From: Photobacterium profundum SS9
Lineage (GTDB): Bacteria > Pseudomonadota > Gammaproteobacteria > Enterobacterales > Vibrionaceae
Assembly (NCBI RefSeq): GCF_000196255.1
Contig: NC_006371.1
Span: forward strand, 1,158,467 to 1,222,466
Length of the DNA: 64,000 nt
Reading direction: 5' to 3'
Shown: positions 17,857 through 25,556 of the stretch, in pieces
Numbering within the stretch: position 1 is the stretch's first letter
Layout of the letters: every line of letters starts with the position of its first letter
The notes under the pieces: generated by a model
Told to the model about the DNA's origin: nothing
Database searches by the model: none
Seen by the model: only the letters and a program-made list of their open reading frames with translations
Position numbers and translations under genes: made by a program

Positions 17857-19278
17857 TTATGCCACGCTTTGCACTTCAATCACGGTCTTTTCATTACGAA
17901 AATCAAAAATCTCTCGTCGTCGGTCAACGCCATCAATTACCGATTCAGCAGCCATCATGCCCATTTCCATTGCTGTATCGGTGAAGATATAACGGAACGT
18001 TCCCTGACGACCAGTCATGATCAAGTTGTCAAACTGCGACAAATGAGTAATAGCCTTTTCGCGTTTAGCTTGATAAGTCATGTCCATTAATGGGTAGGCA
18101 TGCTCGGTGTAAGAGGTGAAATATTCCTTCGTTGCATGCTTAGGATCGACACCCAGTGTTTCAAGATCCTTCAATACTCGCTGCTGCAACTGATCACCCT
18201 GCATATTCCACACGTCATCACCTTTATCACATGGGATTTCAATCATGACGGAAGTGCGTCCTTCAGGAGACATGAAAGATGAGCGACGTTTAGGCTCTTG
18301 TAGTCGTGTGCCCAAGATTTCCGGATCAGACAAATACTGCCATGTATTATCAGAGACATTCTCAACCTCCATCGGAATATTAAGAAAGCGCAATGATCTG
18401 AACGTCAACTCGCTGTCGAAGCCTGTTAGCTTACACATCAGCGACAATGGCAGTGTCGATATAACCTGATCACACACCAGCGTTTTCACCGTATCTTCAT
18501 GTTGATATTCAATGGCTTCTATCTGGTTATCTGCATTCACTTTTACGCCACAAACATCGCTATTTAGAACAATCTCAACCCCTTTTTTTTCTAACTCTTC
18601 TGCTAAGCGTGTATATAGTTGTCCAAATCCCAGTTTTGGGTAACGATACTGGCGAGCATATGTACGTACCGACGAACGACGCCCCGGTAATAAACGGCGA
18701 GCAACGTCTTTTAAATCCATTAGACTGATTCGTTGAGATGCCCAATCACCTGATAATGTCGCCGGATCGATCCCCCATAGCTTGGCGGTATAGCCTTCAA
18801 AAAAGTTTTTATACAACGTAGTACCAAAGCGACTTTCTATCCATTGTGCAAAGCTAACGGTTGATTGATCTTGTGGCTTCGGTTTGAATAATTGTTTGCC
18901 CAGATCAATAGCACCGCCAACCAACAAAGGTAACGGTGCATTTTTAATTAAATCAACTAAGGCAAGCGGGTACTGGTAAATGCGTCCACGGTAACGAATC
19001 ACACTTTTACGTTGTGCAAAAAGTAAATCGTCACCCATTAGTTCATCAACAAACGATAGCAATTTAGGATTCTTTGTTATGAAGCGGTGCCCGCCGAAAT
19101 CAAAGCGATAGTCACCATGCTCACCCTTAAATGTCTGAGTCGCACACATTCCACCAACATGATCATCACGATCAAGAATGGTAACTTGATACCCTGCTTC
19201 CACTAATTCCCACGCAGCCATTAAACCTGCTGGTCCTGCACCGAGTACGGCAATATGCTTTTTTTCTAAATGACTCAT
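17857..19278 (-). CDS. FAD-dependent amine-oxidase/protoporphyrinogen-oxidase-like oxidoreductase
   Basis: Flavoprotein of 473 residues. The start at 19278 is chosen because it overlaps the permease stop as ATGA, giving translational coupling; the longer frame starting at 19335 would extend into the permease gene. The Rossmann FAD motif AVLGAGPAGLMAAWELVEAG is at residues about 9-28, followed by the VGGMCATQ segment typical of the amine oxidase/UDP-galactopyranose mutase superfamily. The middle has GTTLYKNFFEGYTAKLWGID, a feature of oxidoreductases often found in polysaccharide clusters. No signal peptide is visible, so it is cytosolic. Its substrate is unknown; pairing with the membrane glycosyltransferase suggests sugar or lipid-carrier chemistry. 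Confidence 0.8.
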   Translation of the reverse strand: MSHLEKKHIAVLGAGPAGLMAAWELVEAGYQVTILDRDDHVGGMCATQTFKGEHGDYRFDFGGHRFITKNPKLLSFVDELMGDDLLFAQRKSVIRYRGRIYQYPLALVDLIKNAPLPLLVGGAIDLGKQLFKPKPQDQSTVSFAQWIESRFGTTLYKNFFEGYTAKLWGIDPATLSGDWASQRISLMDLKDVARRLLPGRRSSVRTYARQYRYPKLGFGQLYTRLAEELEKKGVEIVLNSDVCGVKVNADNQIEAIEYQHEDTVKTLVCDQVISTLPLSLMCKLTGFDSELTFRSLRFLNIPMEVENVSDNTWQYLSDPEILGTRLQEPKRRSSFMSPEGRTSVMIEIPCDKGDDVWNMQGDQLQQRVLKDLETLGVDPKHATKEYFTSYTEHAYPLMDMTYQAKREKAITHLSQFDNLIMTGRQGTFRYIFTDTAMEMGMMAAESVIDGVDRRREIFDFRNEKTVIEVQSVA

Positions 19279-20093
19279 GCTTGTTTGTAACCTCGGTGCC
19301 AGAAAAAGGTGAAAGTGGACATGTAACCGCCCCACACAGCTAGCTGTAGTAAACCAGGTGAAGAGTTATAACCAAATAGTGCTCGTAAGAAAGTACCAAA
19401 TACACCACGGTCATCTAAGATGTGTGAAATATCAAAAAGCTGGGCGTGAAGAATAGGAAGTATATGAGCGGCTTGCAGCATGTTGATCGCCGATGACAAT
19501 AGACCTGCAGCAATGATAATGATGAATAAGCTTGTCCAGCGGAAAAACGAGCGTAACGGTACATTACGGGTACCTTTTAGCATTACCCATACCAATAACA
19601 ATGCGCACACTAGCCCAGCAATAGCCCCGATAAGTGCATCTTGAGTGCTGAATTCTCCCATGCTTGAATACATTAATGCAGAGAAAAATAGAATAGTTTC
19701 AAAGCCTTCACGCAATACTGCTAACGTTGATAGTAAGATCAATCCCCATAAATTACCGGTACTGACCATATCTGTTAGCTCTTTTTGCATTTGAGCTACT
19801 TGGTTTTTTGCTTGGCGCTGCATCCAAATCGCCATATACGTCAATACGATGGTGGCAAAAATCAAAATGCCAGCCATCAAATAGTTACGGTATAGCTCGT
19901 TACTAAACTGATCAACAACAACTTGGAACACTACAGCAACAGCTAAAGAAAGCAGTAGCCCAACAAATGCCCCTAAATAAATGTACTTGTTATAATGTCG
20001 TGCATTTAATTTTGCTAGGTACGACAAAGCGATACCGACTAATAGAAATGCCTCTAACCCTTCGCGAAGGGTAATTAAAAAACTGGGTAACAT
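19275..20093 (-). CDS. FTR1/EfeU-family high-affinity iron permease
   Basis: Inner membrane permease of 272 residues with seven predicted helices. Both family motifs are intact: REGLE at residues 10-14 in the first helix and REGFE at 128-132 in the fourth, where the glutamates bind iron. Related FTR1/EfeU proteins import ferric iron made by a partnered oxidase. No EfeO or EfeB homologue is adjacent; instead the operon carries an unknown exported protein, a cytochrome b candidate and a multihaem cytochrome, so the redox partner is probably different. The Fur box upstream of the operon agrees with an iron role. Confidence 0.92.
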   Translation of the reverse strand: MLPSFLITLREGLEAFLLVGIALSYLAKLNARHYNKYIYLGAFVGLLLSLAVAVVFQVVVDQFSNELYRNYLMAGILIFATIVLTYMAIWMQRQAKNQVAQMQKELTDMVSTGNLWGLILLSTLAVLREGFETILFFSALMYSSMGEFSTQDALIGAIAGLVCALLLVWVMLKGTRNVPLRSFFRWTSLFIIIIAAGLLSSAINMLQAAHILPILHAQLFDISHILDDRGVFGTFLRALFGYNSSPGLLQLAVWGGYMSTFTFFWHRGYKQA

Positions 20094-20141
20094 GAATTCC
20101 TCACTATAAATACATGTGATTTAATTCGGCCTTTTCGGCTC

Positions 20142-20627
20142 TCATCGTATTAAGTATTTTTTAACGTTCATGACACTCCAACGCATTGCATGTCGAAACA
20201 CTAATGGTGCTAACAGCCAAGATGAGTAAAAGTGTACATTTTGAATAATCACGCCCAAGGTATTCCCCGGCGTACCATAGAAAAACAAGTAAAAACCACT
20301 AAGGCTGCAAGCAATGAGTAACCACTCAATCGCAGTACCTGTTTGACGCAGGAATGGCTTTTTGCTGGATTGTATTAGTCGACGGTGGGCAGCCCAAAAA
20401 GCACCTACCACAATCGAAAATAGAGTAACGCCAACAAGCATGTGAAATAACAATGTCCAACGTTCGACTTGCCAACTGGTGTTGATCGTATCCCACAGCA
20501 GTAATCCACTAAAAAACATCAAATAAAGTAACGATTCAGCCCATTTATGGTGATAAGCCAAATGTTGCCACCACTGACTAAGGCGGCTCATAGTAGGTTT
20601 ATGATCTGACATTACAGATATCGACAT
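20142..20627 (-). CDS. Four-helix membrane protein, probable b-type cytochrome
   Basis: A 161-residue membrane protein with four hydrophobic helices (SLLYLMFFSGLLLWDTI, LLFHMLVGVTLFSIVVGAFW, TAIEWLLIACSLSGFYLFFY, SSWLLAPLVFRHAMRW). Histidines occur within or at helix ends (YHHKWAE, LLFHMLVG, NVHFYSS, VFRHAMRW), the pattern expected for one or two b haems as in cytochrome b561/NapC-partner families. It follows the 673-residue exported protein gene by 110 bases and precedes the iron permease. It could pass quinol electrons to the periplasmic multihaem cytochrome. The haem assignment is inference. Confidence 0.65.
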   Translation of the reverse strand: MSISVMSDHKPTMSRLSQWWQHLAYHHKWAESLLYLMFFSGLLLWDTINTSWQVERWTLLFHMLVGVTLFSIVVGAFWAAHRRLIQSSKKPFLRQTGTAIEWLLIACSLSGFYLFFYGTPGNTLGVIIQNVHFYSSWLLAPLVFRHAMRWSVMNVKKYLIR

Positions 20628-20737
20628 AACAACAACCCATTCACTGCAATACAGAGCATTGCGCGATAATGAACAAAAACGACAAAGGCAGCGATTTATG
20701 ATCGCTGCCTAAATGGGTAACTAACACGCTTTATTGA

Positions 20738-22759
20738 TTACTCAACGCTAGCCTTGTTAGCCATTGTCATTGCTGTACCAAATTTACCGCCAGCGGCAAT
20801 AATTTGTGGTACACCATCTTCATCGGTATCAGTTGATTGGCTACCTTTCACTTGGTTTTCACCAGAATCGCCCATCCACTCAGCCATTTGCATGCCGCCA
20901 TTAATAACAGTGCGGAACCAGCTAACATAGCGATCCGTTAGTGCTGTTAGTTCTAGTGCTGGCTCATTTTCACCTTCTTCATTTTTTAGGTGAAGAATCG
21001 CTTCACGTAAACCACCTGAAATTGCAGCTTCGGTATAAGGCGTATGAATTGTCGCTTTACCCGGTACAGTTGCCCATGTATTGATACCCTTATCAAACAT
21101 GTTCTTATCAACGGCAAGGTAAATTGAACGAGCAGCTTGCTTATACTTCACATCATCGGTTGCAAGGTAAGCGGCTACAAGACCACGAATTGCAGCAAAT
21201 TGTGCATCAAGTGATTTATCTTTGCTGTGTGTATTGGCTTTACCTAACGTCAAGCCATCGAACACAAGACCATCTTTATCAACTAATTGATTAATAATGA
21301 AATCAGCCTGACCTTTAATCATCGCAAGAGCTTGCTTGCCTGCATCTGTTTTCAGATCGACATTACCTGAATCAGCTGAAGCGTAACCAACTGGTAAAGC
21401 ATCTTTCGCGCGTTGGTAAATAGACAGAGCAACAAGCGAGTATGCAGCGTCGTAAGTATCTACCTTATTACCTTGCTTACCGTCTTTGTATTCTGTAACT
21501 AAGGTGCCTTTCTCTTTGTTGTAATGCAATGCTGCAATGTTCTTGAAGAGTAAGTTGGAAATGTTGTTTGCCAACGAGAATGCATCATCCGCAACTACGT
21601 CATTCTTATCATTCGAATCAGTGTTTACCGCTGGTGATGCAGCAAAAGGAGCACCATCGAACACAGCTAAGAATGCAGGGTTTTGCGCACTGTTCGCTGT
21701 ACGTTGATCACTAAAAGCGAAGAACTCAGAAACAGGCCACAATGCCGACCACGTATCACGCAGCGTTGATGAACCATCAGTAACACTCAAGCTTGCAATA
21801 GAGTTCACGCCATTATCAGAGCCCTCTGTTACTGCAACTTTATGTGCAAACCAAATTGGTCCCTTTGCAGGATCATAGTCAGGACCGAATGCTACACCCA
21901 GTTTTTTACCATCGAATCCAAGCTGTTGCTGCATAATCAATAGCTTATCGATAGAAATTTCTGTCAGCATCATGCCGTTAAAGCCATCGGCAGCAGAAAC
22001 ACCCAAGCTATGCTTGCCGTCTAAATCCATTTTTGCAGATTCAGCTTCAACTTCTTCATCAGTCGTTGTTACGTGCATACCACCTAAGAAATCTTGTGCC
22101 CACATCACTTCTTTTAAAAGAATGCCGCCAGTTGCTGCAGGGCTGAATGACTTATCGAATGACGCTTCATTCCAAGCTAACGATTTATAATCACGGAAAT
22201 AAGCTGGTACCACTGTCTGTACTGTTTTACTGTTACCTTTGGCAGTAGTTATCTCAACTTCATCACCATTTACCGTGGTTACATCAGGCTTTTGAGCAAA
22301 CTCAGGGCTGCCAGATACATATGGAATAGAAATCGGGTACATGTTCTGAGGAATTTCACTAGAAGGGAAACCTACAGCTGCTGCCATCTCGATAACACGC
22401 TTACCCAGATCTGACATCTTGCCGCCACGTGCACGGTTAACAGGTCCATTCACTAGGTGTGGTCCCATTGTTGACTGATAATTCAGTGCGTACATCGCCT
22501 CTTCTGAGTATTCATAACTCTCGATACCAGCAGCAAAATCAAAAGGTGTTGGATCATCAGCGATATTTGGATCAAGTACATCCAAATCTAAACCAAGAGA
22601 TTCAGCTAACGGTTCACCCGAAAGCTCAAACTCGGTATAGGCTAAAAAGTTGCCTGCTGGTTCATGGGTTTTATCTAATACTTTCACTTGAGCTGTAGCA
22701 CTCACTGCTGTCGAAAACACTGCAGCAGTAATAGCGATACTAAGAATTGATTTCTTCAC
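20738..22759 (-). CDS. Large exported protein of unknown family, first gene of the Fur-linked operon
   Basis: A 673-residue protein starting at GTG 22757-22759 behind AAGGATAAAA. Its Sec signal peptide is MKKSILSIAITAAVFSTAVS, with likely cleavage after SATA. I do not recognise a family. The mature protein is acidic. Residues about 60-260 include YFRDYKSLAWNEASFDKSF and MWAQDFLGGMHVTT; residues about 400-640 are helical with regular spacing (AAYSLVALSIYQRAKDALPV, FAAIRGLVAAYLATDDVKYK, YTEAAISGGLREAILHL), reminiscent of an alpha/alpha toroid. The tail has a DTDEDG acidic stretch that could bind metal. No CxxCH motif is present. Being first after the Fur box, it is probably the most expressed component, perhaps an iron-binding or iron-handling periplasmic protein. 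Confidence 0.8.
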   Translation of the reverse strand: MKKSILSIAITAAVFSTAVSATAQVKVLDKTHEPAGNFLAYTEFELSGEPLAESLGLDLDVLDPNIADDPTPFDFAAGIESYEYSEEAMYALNYQSTMGPHLVNGPVNRARGGKMSDLGKRVIEMAAAVGFPSSEIPQNMYPISIPYVSGSPEFAQKPDVTTVNGDEVEITTAKGNSKTVQTVVPAYFRDYKSLAWNEASFDKSFSPAATGGILLKEVMWAQDFLGGMHVTTTDEEVEAESAKMDLDGKHSLGVSAADGFNGMMLTEISIDKLLIMQQQLGFDGKKLGVAFGPDYDPAKGPIWFAHKVAVTEGSDNGVNSIASLSVTDGSSTLRDTWSALWPVSEFFAFSDQRTANSAQNPAFLAVFDGAPFAASPAVNTDSNDKNDVVADDAFSLANNISNLLFKNIAALHYNKEKGTLVTEYKDGKQGNKVDTYDAAYSLVALSIYQRAKDALPVGYASADSGNVDLKTDAGKQALAMIKGQADFIINQLVDKDGLVFDGLTLGKANTHSKDKSLDAQFAAIRGLVAAYLATDDVKYKQAARSIYLAVDKNMFDKGINTWATVPGKATIHTPYTEAAISGGLREAILHLKNEEGENEPALELTALTDRYVSWFRTVINGGMQMAEWMGDSGENQVKGSQSTDTDEDGVPQIIAAGGKFGTAMTMANKASVE

Positions 22760-22876
22760 GTTTTATCCTTTTTATTTTTTCATCTCATTGAGCAAGCTTG
22801 ATGCCTAAATCGTTTTTTATATCCATCAAACGAGAATAAGTCGCATTCTATATGTTTCAGAATGTAAAATCAGTAA

Positions 22877-22891
22877 TGAAAATAATTATTA
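22877..22891 (-). promoter_or_regulatory. Fur box upstream of the iron/redox operon
   Basis: TGAAAATAATTATTA matches the 7-1-7 Fur consensus TGATAATNATTATCA at 12 of 14 informative positions. It lies 118 bases upstream of the operon's first start codon in a strongly AT-rich stretch. This supports iron-repressed expression. Confidence 0.72.
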
Positions 22892-23031
22892 TTTGTATTA
22901 TTGATCCAGATCAAATCATTAAGAGCATAAATGCATAAGCGAAAAGATATTGATACAAGTCATAATCTTGAGTGAAAAACAATCAAAAAAGACAAGAAAT
23001 CGAAACATTTGATGAAACTTGTATCGAAATA

Positions 23032-23234
23032 AACTGTCATGTGTTCCATTATAAGGGGCTGATAACGTTTAGATAATCTTGATTCAAGGATACAGGGTAA
23101 TTGATGTTGTTCAAAAAGAGTCATCGTCAATACTAATGAAATGAAAGTTAACTCTCTTGATCGTTGATCCTTAGATCAGTTCCCTTCTCTTGATCGATTG
23201 GTTAATTCGTAACCATTTTGTGTAGATACCTATG
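23032..23234 (-). mobile_element. Solo end remnant of the IS4-family element
   Basis: This 203-bp segment is nearly identical, in reverse complement, to the first 200 bases of the intact IS4-family copy at 54555. It includes the outer end TGTGTAGATACCTATG, the leader region and the first codons of the transposase up to the segment matching ACATGACAG. The rest of the element is missing, so it is a truncated relic. The flank after the end, GCCAAAAC, resembles the target duplication GCCATAAC of the intact copy, suggesting a target preference. Confidence 0.85.
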
Positions 23235-23594
23235 GCCAAAACACTTATGAGTAAGAGTGAAAATAGATTTACTTCATTGATGAATGAAAAGCAGGAAAAG
23301 CGTGTGACATTTTAAAAATTAGCCGACCAAGGCTGCACTAATATTAGAAAAAGTGAAGGGTAATTAAGCGGCTGTTGTTATAGATTAACGTACCTTTTGA
23401 GCTGGTGATCATGGGAAAAAGAAACCTGTTCTGATACGACAATACAGCGTTAGTCCCTTTGCATCTACCTACACATTTAAGTAAATTAGTTATTACACTA
23501 CCATTGATAAAACTTATCTTACAAACGAAAACTTAGGATGATTCTACATGTTTTTCGTACAGGATAGTTTAATCTGTAATATTCTGTTTTTTCT

Positions 23595-24389
23595 ATGTGC
23601 ATTACTGAATCTAATATTAAAAAGATAACCGCAAAGCAAAGACGTGAGGAAATACTTGCTCACATTAGAACGCACAACAAAGGAGACGTGAACAAACTTG
23701 CTCAAAAATATAAAGTATCAACGGTAACTATTCGTAATGATCTTAATTATTTAGAAAAGAAAGGTTGTGTGACACGCTGTTATGGTGGAGCTTTACTGAA
23801 TGATCTATTTACCTTTGACCAGGCACTAAATGACAAGAAAAAAATTAATAGCAATATAAAAGCACGTCTTGGTGCCTACGCGGCATCATTAATTAACCAT
23901 GGTGATACTGTGATCCTCGATTCAGGATCTACAACAGAACAAATTGCTTACCATCTGCAAGACAAACGTCAACTTACAATAATGACAAACGGTATTAATA
24001 TCGCTTATCAGTTGGCTAGCCAGCCCGATATTGACGTTATGGTCACGGGTGGCACTATACGTAGAAAGTCCTACTCACTCCACGGTAGTAATGGCGAAGA
24101 ACTACTTACTGGTTTTCGTTTTAATAAACTGTTTATTGGTGTTGACGGATTCGATATCAATACTGGTATCACAACGCCTCATCAAGGCGAAGCCGACATA
24201 AACCGAAAAATGGTTGAAGCCGCTCAAACAATTATTGCCTTAACTGACTCTTCTAAATTTGGCCGTCAAAGCTTTTGCTTAATCGCTCGTCCACATCAGC
24301 TCAACATACTGATCACCGACAGTGGTATTCCACCACATTATCACACTGAGCTTATCCAAATGGGTGTTGATGTTCGCATCATCGATTAA
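23595..24389 (+). CDS. DeoR-family regulator, AgaR-like (first of two)
   Basis: A 264-residue DeoR-type regulator. The N-terminal winged helix has the family signature VNKLAQKYKVSTVTIRNDLN followed by LEKKGCVTRCYGGALL; the C-terminal effector domain (about 80-250) has the phosphosugar-binding features GDTVILDSGSTTEQIA and IGVDGFDINTGITTP. By eye it is about half identical to the second regulator at 24772, so the pair arose by duplication. AgaR represses N-acetylgalactosamine genes in enterobacteria. No good ribosome site precedes the ATG. It is separated from the operon by 382 bases, so it has its own transcript. Confidence 0.85.
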   Translation: MCITESNIKKITAKQRREEILAHIRTHNKGDVNKLAQKYKVSTVTIRNDLNYLEKKGCVTRCYGGALLNDLFTFDQALNDKKKINSNIKARLGAYAASLINHGDTVILDSGSTTEQIAYHLQDKRQLTIMTNGINIAYQLASQPDIDVMVTGGTIRRKSYSLHGSNGEELLTGFRFNKLFIGVDGFDINTGITTPHQGEADINRKMVEAAQTIIALTDSSKFGRQSFCLIARPHQLNILITDSGIPPHYHTELIQMGVDVRIID

Positions 24390-24410
24390 CCATAAATCAA
24401 AGACAAAGCA

Positions 24411-24453
24411 AAAAAACGAGGTTTGTAACTTTACATTTTCCTCCTCATTTTTT
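24411..24453 (+). terminator. Possible terminator after the first agaR-like gene
   Basis: AAAAAACGAGG pairs imperfectly with CCTCATTTTTT across a 20-base loop and is followed by a T run, 22 bases past the stop. The stem is weak. Confidence 0.35.
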
Positions 24454-24527
24454 CGGTAAAACACAAATTTGTGATCTCACGCAGATAATACTCCGAAATC
24501 TCCAATTTCATCCTTTTCACACCATCA

Positions 24528-24765
24528 CTTTCGATTCTCATTTCATCCAATCCAAGTTCTATCAGGCTTTCGGTCTATTACTCTTCCACAAAAACGAAAG
24601 GCAACACCTTCAGTTTAAGCAAACCGAAAGGGATTTACACTTAAAAACGAAAGAACAACCACTGTGATCTAGCTTTAACTTTTATTTACATTGCCCTGCT
24701 TTAATACAAATCAAAAGAAAGCGAAACATTTCGACTCAATAACGAAATGAAACAAAAGATGAGGT
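24528..24765. promoter_or_regulatory. Operator array with repeated CGAAAG motifs upstream of the aga operon
   Basis: CTTTCG occurs at 24528 and 24567 and CGAAAG at 24595, 24625 and 24648, spaced 23-39 bases. A dense cluster follows at 24711-24760 (AGCGAAACATTTCGACTC, AATAACGAAATGAAACAAAA). These resemble the CGAAA-rich operators of enterobacterial AgaR. The last cluster ends only about 10 bases before the second regulator's start codon, so binding there should repress the operon. Confidence 0.6.
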
Positions 24766-24771
24766 TAAAGC

Positions 24772-25548
24772 ATGACTAGCGTAGAACGCAGACAAAAAAT
24801 CATGATTCACATTCGCCAACATGGTTCAAGCAAAGTCGACCATTTTGTCGACTTGTTTAATGTCTCTGCAGTCACTATTCGACATGACCTCAATTTACTG
24901 GAAAAAGAGGGATGCGTATTCCGTTGTTACGGTGGGGCTAGTCTTAACCCTAACTTCGCCTTTGATCAACCTTTGTACCGTAAAGATCAACTTAATCGCA
25001 GTGTTAAACAAAGTATCGCTAAAGCTGCAGCTGATCTTATTAACGATGGTGAAGCGGTTATTTTGGATTCTGGTTCAACCATAGGGTTAATGCCGCAATA
25101 TCTCACGCACAAGCAACAATTAGTTGTTATGACCAATGCACTCAATACGGCTTATCAGCTCAGTGGCGTTGAAAATATAGATCTACATGTCGTTGGTGGT
25201 AGCTTGCGCCGTGCATCGTGTTCACTTGTCGGCTCGCATGGTGAACAACAAATTCGATCCTACCTCTTCGACAAACTTTTCTTAGGAGTTGATGGTTTTG
25301 ATCTCAGTGCGGGCATCACCACCCCCGATAGCAACGAAGCACAAATTAACCGTGCAATGTGCGAAGTCGCTCACCAAGTTATTGCCGTTACTGATTCAAG
25401 TAAATTTGGTCGCAAGAGCTTCTGCATGATTCGAGCGGCTAGCCAAATCGATGTCTTAGTCACCGATAGTCAAATCCCTCACGCGACCCATCAAGCACTG
25501 CTTGAGCTGGGTGTTGACGTCATTATCGCAGACCAAACAGTTAACTAG
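24772..25548 (+). CDS. agaR: DeoR-family regulator AgaR of the amino-sugar operon
   Basis: A 258-residue DeoR regulator: helix-turn-helix VDLFNVSAVTIRHDLNLLEK at about 20-40, then the sugar-phosphate sensor domain with GEAVILDSGSTIGLMP and LGVDGFDLSAGITTP. It is the first gene of the aga operon (8 bases before agaZ), so it probably represses its own transcript until a phosphorylated amino sugar appears. Its start, ATGACTAGCG, follows a GATGAGG site. The name rests on context plus family resemblance. Confidence 0.88.
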   Translation: MTSVERRQKIMIHIRQHGSSKVDHFVDLFNVSAVTIRHDLNLLEKEGCVFRCYGGASLNPNFAFDQPLYRKDQLNRSVKQSIAKAAADLINDGEAVILDSGSTIGLMPQYLTHKQQLVVMTNALNTAYQLSGVENIDLHVVGGSLRRASCSLVGSHGEQQIRSYLFDKLFLGVDGFDLSAGITTPDSNEAQINRAMCEVAHQVIAVTDSSKFGRKSFCMIRAASQIDVLVTDSQIPHATHQALLELGVDVIIADQTVN

Positions 25549-25556
25549 GAAAGATC

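Larger units (their letters stand above)
22760..23594. other. Divergent 835-bp intergenic region between the iron operon and agaR
   Basis: Besides the Fur box (22877-22891), it holds a 203-bp solo IS4-family end (23032-23234). Near 22993-23030 are CGAAA-type motifs (AAATCGAAACATTTGATG, GTATCGAAAT) resembling those in front of the second agaR. The rest is AT-rich with no ORF. Confidence 0.5.
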
